A DNA stretch of 64,000 nucleotides from Myrica gale (taxonomy: Eukaryota; Streptophyta; Magnoliopsida; Fagales; Myricaceae): assembly GCA_963930655.1 (NCBI GenBank), contig OZ005615.1, forward strand, positions 17,130,001-17,194,000. Direction: 5' to 3'. The notes below the pieces were generated by a model, which searched no databases, was not told the origin of the DNA, and saw nothing but the letters and a program-made list of their open reading frames with translations. The translations under genes were made by a program, and so were the position numbers. Numbering within the stretch: position 1 is the stretch's first letter; each line of letters opens with the position of its first letter. Of the stretch, positions 58,865-64,000 are shown in pieces.

Positions 58865-59407
58865 CTATGTAGTGGAGGTAAAATGTTTGGATTTTTTGAT
58901 AGGAGGAGGATACTCAATCTCAAACGTCTTCAGCCATTTCATCCAAGTCGTGGAGAACCAATATGTCCATTTCATTACATAACGTCGAAGAGTTCTATCA
59001 GCTTCCATATGCACCTCTGTGACCTTTACCACATACTCAGCTGATGATTTCTCAAATGCTTGAAGCTCAATAGAGGTGGAAGTGAACACATCAACAGTTT
59101 GTTGAATTACATTACTAGCCACATGGAAGCTATTGTTGACTTGATGCTTGAGATCCCTCATATCCTTCTCAAGATCCCCAAAACACTTTGTATGAACACC
59201 ACTCAGCTTCGTAATATCTTCAAATCTTATCTTCAAACTAGTGGTCATGTCCTCCATATTCTTACTCAATTTGTTCAATTCCTTCTTGATTTCAGCAATT
59301 GAATCATCAAGTTTACTTTGGTGAGACTCACGAGAACTAGCAACAGGAAATACGGAAGATGATCCATTTTGTAGTGAGGGAAAAGAAATAGGTGTTTGCT
59401 TACCCAA
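58865..59407 (-). CDS. Third-ORF C-terminal part of element E (180 codons open)
   Basis: An open frame with a coiled-coil-like heptad pattern ('SIAEIKKELNKLSKNMEDMT', 'LEKDMRDLKHQVNN') and a tail 'YWFSTTWMKWLKTFEIEYPP' shared with element A at 53690-53760. It is the distal part of the ORF that follows gag in this element. Function unknown; an env-like or accessory role is only inferred from position in SIRE-type elements. Not host coding. Confidence 0.55.
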   Translation of the reverse strand: MGKQTPISFPSLQNGSSSVFPVASSRESHQSKLDDSIAEIKKELNKLSKNMEDMTTSLKIRFEDITKLSGVHTKCFGDLEKDMRDLKHQVNNSFHVASNVIQQTVDVFTSTSIELQAFEKSSAEYVVKVTEVHMEADRTLRRYVMKWTYWFSTTWMKWLKTFEIEYPPPIKKSKHFTSTT

Positions 59408-60311
59408 AGAAATCCTATTTCCCTTGAGAGTCCTTTCAGTTTCAGCTTTTTCTTCAAATTCTGAATCCTCTTCACCTCATTTCTAAGGTGTCACCACACT
59501 TTTCTTTATCCATTCTCCATCATCATTTTGAACAAAACCTCAGTCATATTAATCTCAAGAATATGAAATATATGTGTGAAAAGCATCCCATAAATATCTG
59601 CAAGAAAGTGATGTATTCAAATTTTCCAGTTCTTGGTAATATGATATTACAAACCATATGATGCAATAATCGTCTTATGAACAATCAATCCACTGGCAGT
59701 AGGTTTAATAACCTCATTAAGGGTTGGATTATCCAATACAACCCTAAATATTAAGTGCTTCTACCTCTGATAACCCCATCCAACCAAATGCATCAAAGAA
59801 TCTTTTTCCACCATTAGGAGCAGAAATCAGGGAGTTTAATGAAGCAACTGATAAGTCTAATATCTCCCCATTTACACAACTATTGACATTCTCAGATGTT
59901 GAAATTTGAAGGTTTGCATAAACTAACTTAACCAAATTTATACATAGCAATCCACCTTCAAATTCACAAGCAAACCTTATCCTTAAAATTCAAAGTCATT
60001 CTCACTTAGCCATTTAAAAACAGCCCAACAACTAGCAATGACCTTTCGGTTTCTATAAACTTGAAGACAACAAAGTTTACACAGCCTGACCTGAAAATGT
60101 TGACCTCCGTATAAGGAGCAGGTTCCTCAGTGCTTTTTCCTTTCTTCCGTGCCCTAGAACAATGCTATCAACACGAGTATCTTTCCTTTGTAATTATTAC
60201 CAAAATTAACCGAATCCTTTCCCTTGAGACAAAGAGAGTTAAACCAACTCTTGTCTCCGGTCATGTTCTTGGAGCATTCACATTGGACTTCAAGCACATC
60301 TGGAAAATCAA

Positions 60312-61924
60312 TCAACTCCTGGTTTTTTGTACCCAAATCTTTTTGGGTTCTTTGGTGTTAGAAATAAATTCATTCACCTTGTCTTTTTGAATCCACACAA
60401 ATTTGATGTCATGAGTGGATTTCTTTCTAGTTGGACATGTGTGTGAAATGTGTCCATTCTTTCCACAAAAGTTGCACAAAGTAAATGATGGAGATGATTT
60501 TGTGATCATATAAGAATAAGATTTTTTATCATTGAAGAACTCATATCCAATGCCACTTTTGTTGAAGCAATATCTTTGAGAACCAAGAAGAATATCAAGG
60601 TTTTTATTTCCTTGAGTAAATCTTGCAAGATCTTGAGTGAGAGAGTCAACTTTCATTTTTAATTCACAATTTACATATTTGAAATTAATTGACTCTTCTT
60701 GCAATAATTTCTCATTTCCTTCTGTGACTCTTGCAAGATTATCTTCAAGAGAAACAACTTGATATTTCAAGGTATCATTTTCTTGTCCAAGAGTTTCAAG
60801 GTTCTTTTTAAGAAAACAATACTTTGAAAATATTATTTTCAACTCAACATATTGTTCATCAAAAGCATCTTGTAATTCCTCGAAAGTAAAAGAGTCACAT
60901 GAAGAGTTTTGTACCTCATCTTCGTTATCCTCTGCTATGAAGCAAAGGTTGGCAACTTCTTCATCGCTCTCACTATCACTTTCATCGGATTCTCCCCATG
61001 CAGCCAAGAATGCTTTCTTTTTGTCTTTGAAATCCTTGGACTTCTTGTGTGTCTCATCATTGGGGCATTCCGACTTTATGTGACCCGGCTTCTTACATCC
61101 GAAGCAGATGATTTCATTCTTTTTGCTGCTATCACCTTTGTAATTTGATTTTCTTGAAAATCGTTTATCTCCTTGTTTCTTGTGGAAGAACTTCTTGAAT
61201 CTTTTAGTGAATAAAGTCATTTCCTCATCATCCTCACTAGAGTATGTGGCCTTTAGGGCTACACCTCTTTTTCCTTTGCCTTCATCTTCGTCTCCCTTAA
61301 CTTGATTCATCTCATGGGTCATGAGAGATCCCATTTGCTCGTCTAGGGAGAGCTTTGTCAAGTCCTTAGCTTCTTGAATTGCGGTGACCTTGGGCTCCCA
61401 AGCTTTAGGAAGACACCTGAGAATCTTTCTTACAATTTACCAAGAGATTTAAGCTCATTTATGATATCAGTAAAACGAGAAAACATAGAAGAGATAGATT
61501 CATCAGATCTCATCTTAAAAAGCTCATAGCTATGAACAAACATACTAATCTTATTTTATTTAACTTGATTCGTACCGTCATGAGTTACTTGAAGTTTGTC
61601 CCAAATTTGTTTCGCGGTATCACAACCGGAAACACGATTAAATTCATTTGAATCAAGTGCACAATACAAAATATTCATAGCTTTGGAATTTAAGGACATA
61701 TGTTTTAAATCAGCACCATGCCATTCATTTTCATCTTTCAACGCACCTTCCTTGTCTCTAGGATGTTTAGGACCATTTGAGATAATTCTCCACAATTCAT
61801 AGTCCACGGCTTGGATGTAAATCCTCATCCTAGCCTTCCAATAATTGTAACAAGTTCCATTGAACAAGGGAGGTCTATTTGTGGACTGACCTTCAGCTAA
61901 TGAGGTATTAATAAGGGTTGTCAT
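60312..61924 (-). CDS. Gag region of element E
   Basis: Two long open stretches (61924-61556 and 61361-60312) cover the UBN2-type gag domain ('FNGTCYNYWKARMRIYIQAV'), acidic linker, coiled-coil-like region and two zinc knuckles. About 85-90% like element A gag by eye. Fossil with few breaks. Confidence 0.85.
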
Positions 61925-61959
61925 AGATAGAGATATTAAACCTCAGCTCCGATACCAAT

Positions 61960-63702
61960 TGAAAGTCTAAATAACAACCCAAGAGGGGGGGTGAATTGAG
62001 TTTAACAAAAACTTATCACTTTTCGCTAAACAAGCAGATCTGAAAACTACCTCTCTTTAACAAATAATAATGTTGATCTAAATGTGTCTAATGTTATGCC
62101 AAATATAAGAAAGGAATGATAAAACATAAATCTCACAAGTATGAATAAGTACTAAAATGTAAGAGAGATAGAGTTAGAGAGATGACACTGTAGTTTTTAG
62201 GTGGTTCGGCCAAACACGTGCCTACATCCACCCCAAGGCTATGGACTTCATTGGGCTTCCTCCACTATTCTCCAAATAGAAAATACACCTTAGCTTCTCG
62301 GGTGCTAAGGAACCTTTACAAAGTGTTTTCCGAGCTTACACTTCAACTCTCTCTCACAAATCATCCCATCCTAGAGGATTTCTTCTACTCTCACAAGTAG
62401 GACCAAGTGTTTTCCCAACACTCAAATATTTTACAAATGATGGTTACAATGAAGGCTCTCTAAGCCGAATGAGCAAATGAGACACACAAATATGGAATGA
62501 CTCTCTAAGCCAAATTATCAAATGGAAAGCCCAATAGAGTGCAAGAAGATAAGATTATTAAAGGAACTCTAGGCTTTTTGGTAGATGTAGTTTTCCCTCT
62601 TCTTCAAAGCACTTTCTCTCTCTAGAAGCTAGGACAAAGAGAACTTGCAAGTGTGTTGTCCGTTTTTCAAGAAATCTCTCACTCTTTGGAGGCTAGGTTG
62701 TCAATGATGATCAATAGAGGATGATTGAACAATGAGAGCTTTGATCTTGGAAGAATCAGCAAATAATTTCTTTGGATCTAGCTTTCTCTCTCTTTGGAAG
62801 GACAGATGTTGAAAGATGATGCAACTCTCTATTCTTTAAGAAATTTCTCTTCCTTTGAAGGCTGGCTTGTCAATGATAGGCAAGAGAAGAATATTTGACA
62901 ATGAGAGCTCCAGACTTGAAGAAATCAGCAAATAGATTCTTTGGATCTTGGCTTTTTCTCTCTCTAGATATTGCGATGTTGATCGAGCTCTCTTCTTCAC
63001 TCTCAATCTCGTTCTCTTTATAGACCTAGGTCTTCAACGGTCATCAAGTGTAGCAATAATACCGTTGGAGGGGTTTAAAAGGCATTTGAATCATTAAAGG
63101 AGAGCTGGCGTCGTTTCCAGGAAAACTGAAATTTCGCACAATGTGTCGACACATTGATTGTATGTGCTGACACATTGAACTTAGTCCTTAAATGAAAACT
63201 CTCAGGTGTTAGTTCAATTGTTAGACACTATGGTCCAATGTGTTGACACTTCCAACACTTAGTCAAAAAATAATGTTGAATGTTCTGAAATGAAAACTCT
63301 CGGGTGTTAGTTCAATGTGTTGACACTATGGTCCAATGTGTCGACACTTCCAACACTTAGTCAAAAAATCATTTTGAATTGCTTGACATGTAAACTCTCG
63401 GGTTTTAGTGCAATGTGTCGACACTTATAAGTGTTGGAGAGTTTTTCAGCAGCTTCAAAGTGTTCAATCCATTCCAAAACTTCTTTAAACACCTACAATA
63501 TGAAAAATTGATCTTATCAACTTATGTAAAGGTGTTCAAGTGCACTTAGAATTATTTTAGATAGATAAACCTCAATCCTTTCGAAATACAACTTGGAAAT
63601 TATGGATTGACAATGTAAAATCTAAAAGTCTTTGAAACTTAAAATATTTTGTTATCATCAAAATCATTTATGGATTGTTTGTAAAACAACCTTGGGCTAA
63701 CA
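61960..63702 (-). repeat. 5' LTR of element E, family A
   Basis: Reads TGTTAGCCCAAGG from 63702 and ends ..TTTAGACTTTCA at 61960, 1743 bp. Same order of blocks as the LTR of element A but clearly diverged; closer to the solo LTR at 12552 in its palindrome region. Confidence 0.85.
63145..63422 (-). promoter_or_regulatory. TGTCGACACA palindrome pairs in LTR of element E
   Basis: GTCGAC at 63145 with GCTGAC at 63166 (21 bp), a GTTAGAC-type site near 63220 with GTTGAC at 63242 (about 22 bp), GTTGAC at 63319 with GTCGAC at 63340 (21 bp), and a single GTCGAC at 63417. Pairing at two helical turns is kept in a third, diverged LTR. Confidence 0.6.
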
Positions 63703-64000
63703 AGACCTCTGTAAGAATCGGTTTTTACAATATTTTAGGGGTAGAAAAGTTATTGCTGGTAGATGGACAAATTTTAAATGGTTTAGTGACAGTGGATTTG
63801 ATTTTAAAGATATGTTTGAGTATCAAGGATGGAGAATTCTTGTTAATTTAAAGGTGGATTGCTATGTGTATCTTGTGAAATTGGTGTATGCAAACCTTCA
63901 ACACACTACATCTGAGTCTATCACTAGTTATGTAAATGGGAAACACTTGGATTTATCTGCGACATCTTTAAATTCATTGATCTCAACTCCCAATGGTGGA

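Larger units (their letters stand above)
58262..63702 (-). mobile_element. Element E, minus-strand Copia relative without pol
   Basis: Reading leftwards: 5' LTR 63702-61960, primer-binding site at about 61959-61947, gag 61924-60312, then directly the third ORF (about 60150-58865) and a 3' tail to about 58262. The 3' LTR is essentially missing. Gag carries two CCHC knuckles ('CFGCKKPGHIKSEC' and 'CNFCGKNGHISHTC'). No integrase or reverse transcriptase is visible. It lies inside the third ORF of element D. A fossil with several breaks. Confidence 0.8.
46635..64000 (+). mobile_element. Outer element D of the nested stack (Copia, SIRE-like)
   Basis: A worn LTR end (46635-46675) is followed by a primer-binding site 'ATTGGTATTAGAG' at 46676. 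Gag runs from 46708 to 47494, resumes at 57100-57955 after the insert, and contains the knuckle 'CFECKNPGHIKTDC' near 57157. A protease-like 'WVIDSGCSEHMTGDKSWF' is near 58005. Third-ORF sequence follows to about 58260 and, beyond the minus-strand insert, from 63703 to the window end ('GFDFKDMFEYQGWRILVNLK' near 63797). No polymerase domains are seen. It is an old copy with several breaks. Confidence 0.75.

Overview
The window is nuclear DNA of a flowering plant, most likely a woody eudicot. Evidence is plant-type spliced genes with AT-rich introns, SIRE/Maximus-like Copia LTR retrotransposons primed by initiator tRNA-Met, tRNA-derived SINEs, and many fold-back MITEs with 9-bp (Mutator-type) or 8-bp (hAT-type) target-site duplications. 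Genus cannot be read from the sequence. There is no operon, CRISPR array, rRNA gene or true tRNA gene.

Three host genes can be read codon by codon. A single-exon DUF3511 protein gene lies at 11237-11584 (+). A nine-exon NIPA9-like magnesium-transporter gene lies at 20757-25565 (+; 344 aa; intron 1 appears to be GC-AG). A seven-exon LOG8-like cytokinin riboside 5'-monophosphate phosphoribohydrolase gene lies at 39337-42407 (-; 214 aa). A broken FAR1/Mutator-transposase-like gene lies at 31367-32730 and a LINE ORF1 remnant near 27990-28120. These genes are unrelated in function.

Layout. 1-7300 is a mosaic of old Copia pieces. 7300-12500 holds the DUF3511 gene, a tandem duplication and a SINE-like copy. 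12552-14356 is a solo LTR. 14400-20620 is AT-rich and full of MITEs, one hAT element and SINEs. 20620-25600 is the NIPA9-like gene with a MITE just upstream. 25600-31200 holds LINE and unclassified repeats, a 54-bp minisatellite, a solo LTR with perfect TSD and a 510-bp MITE. 31200-39300 holds the FAR1-like pseudogene, a hAT MITE and a MULE-type MITE. 39337-42407 is the LOG8-like gene, with a 475-bp palindrome-array MITE in one intron and two long poly-G tracts. 42400-46600 is intergenic. 46640-64000 is a nested retrotransposon stack: a recent LTR-A element (47710-56070) inside a solo LTR of family B (47495-57094), inside the gag of a gag-plus-third-ORF element that runs past the window end and is also interrupted by a minus-strand relative (about 58262-63702).

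The most unusual signal is a recurring GTCGAC palindrome. In family-A LTRs it occurs as TGTCGACACA pairs about 21-22 bp apart upstream of the TATA box. In family-B LTRs it is CGGTCGACCG at 20- and 31-bp spacing. The same CGGTCGACCG array with the same 20/31-bp spacing forms the core of the unrelated MITE in the LOG8-like intron. This looks like helically phased sites for a host DNA-binding factor, exploited by two element classes.
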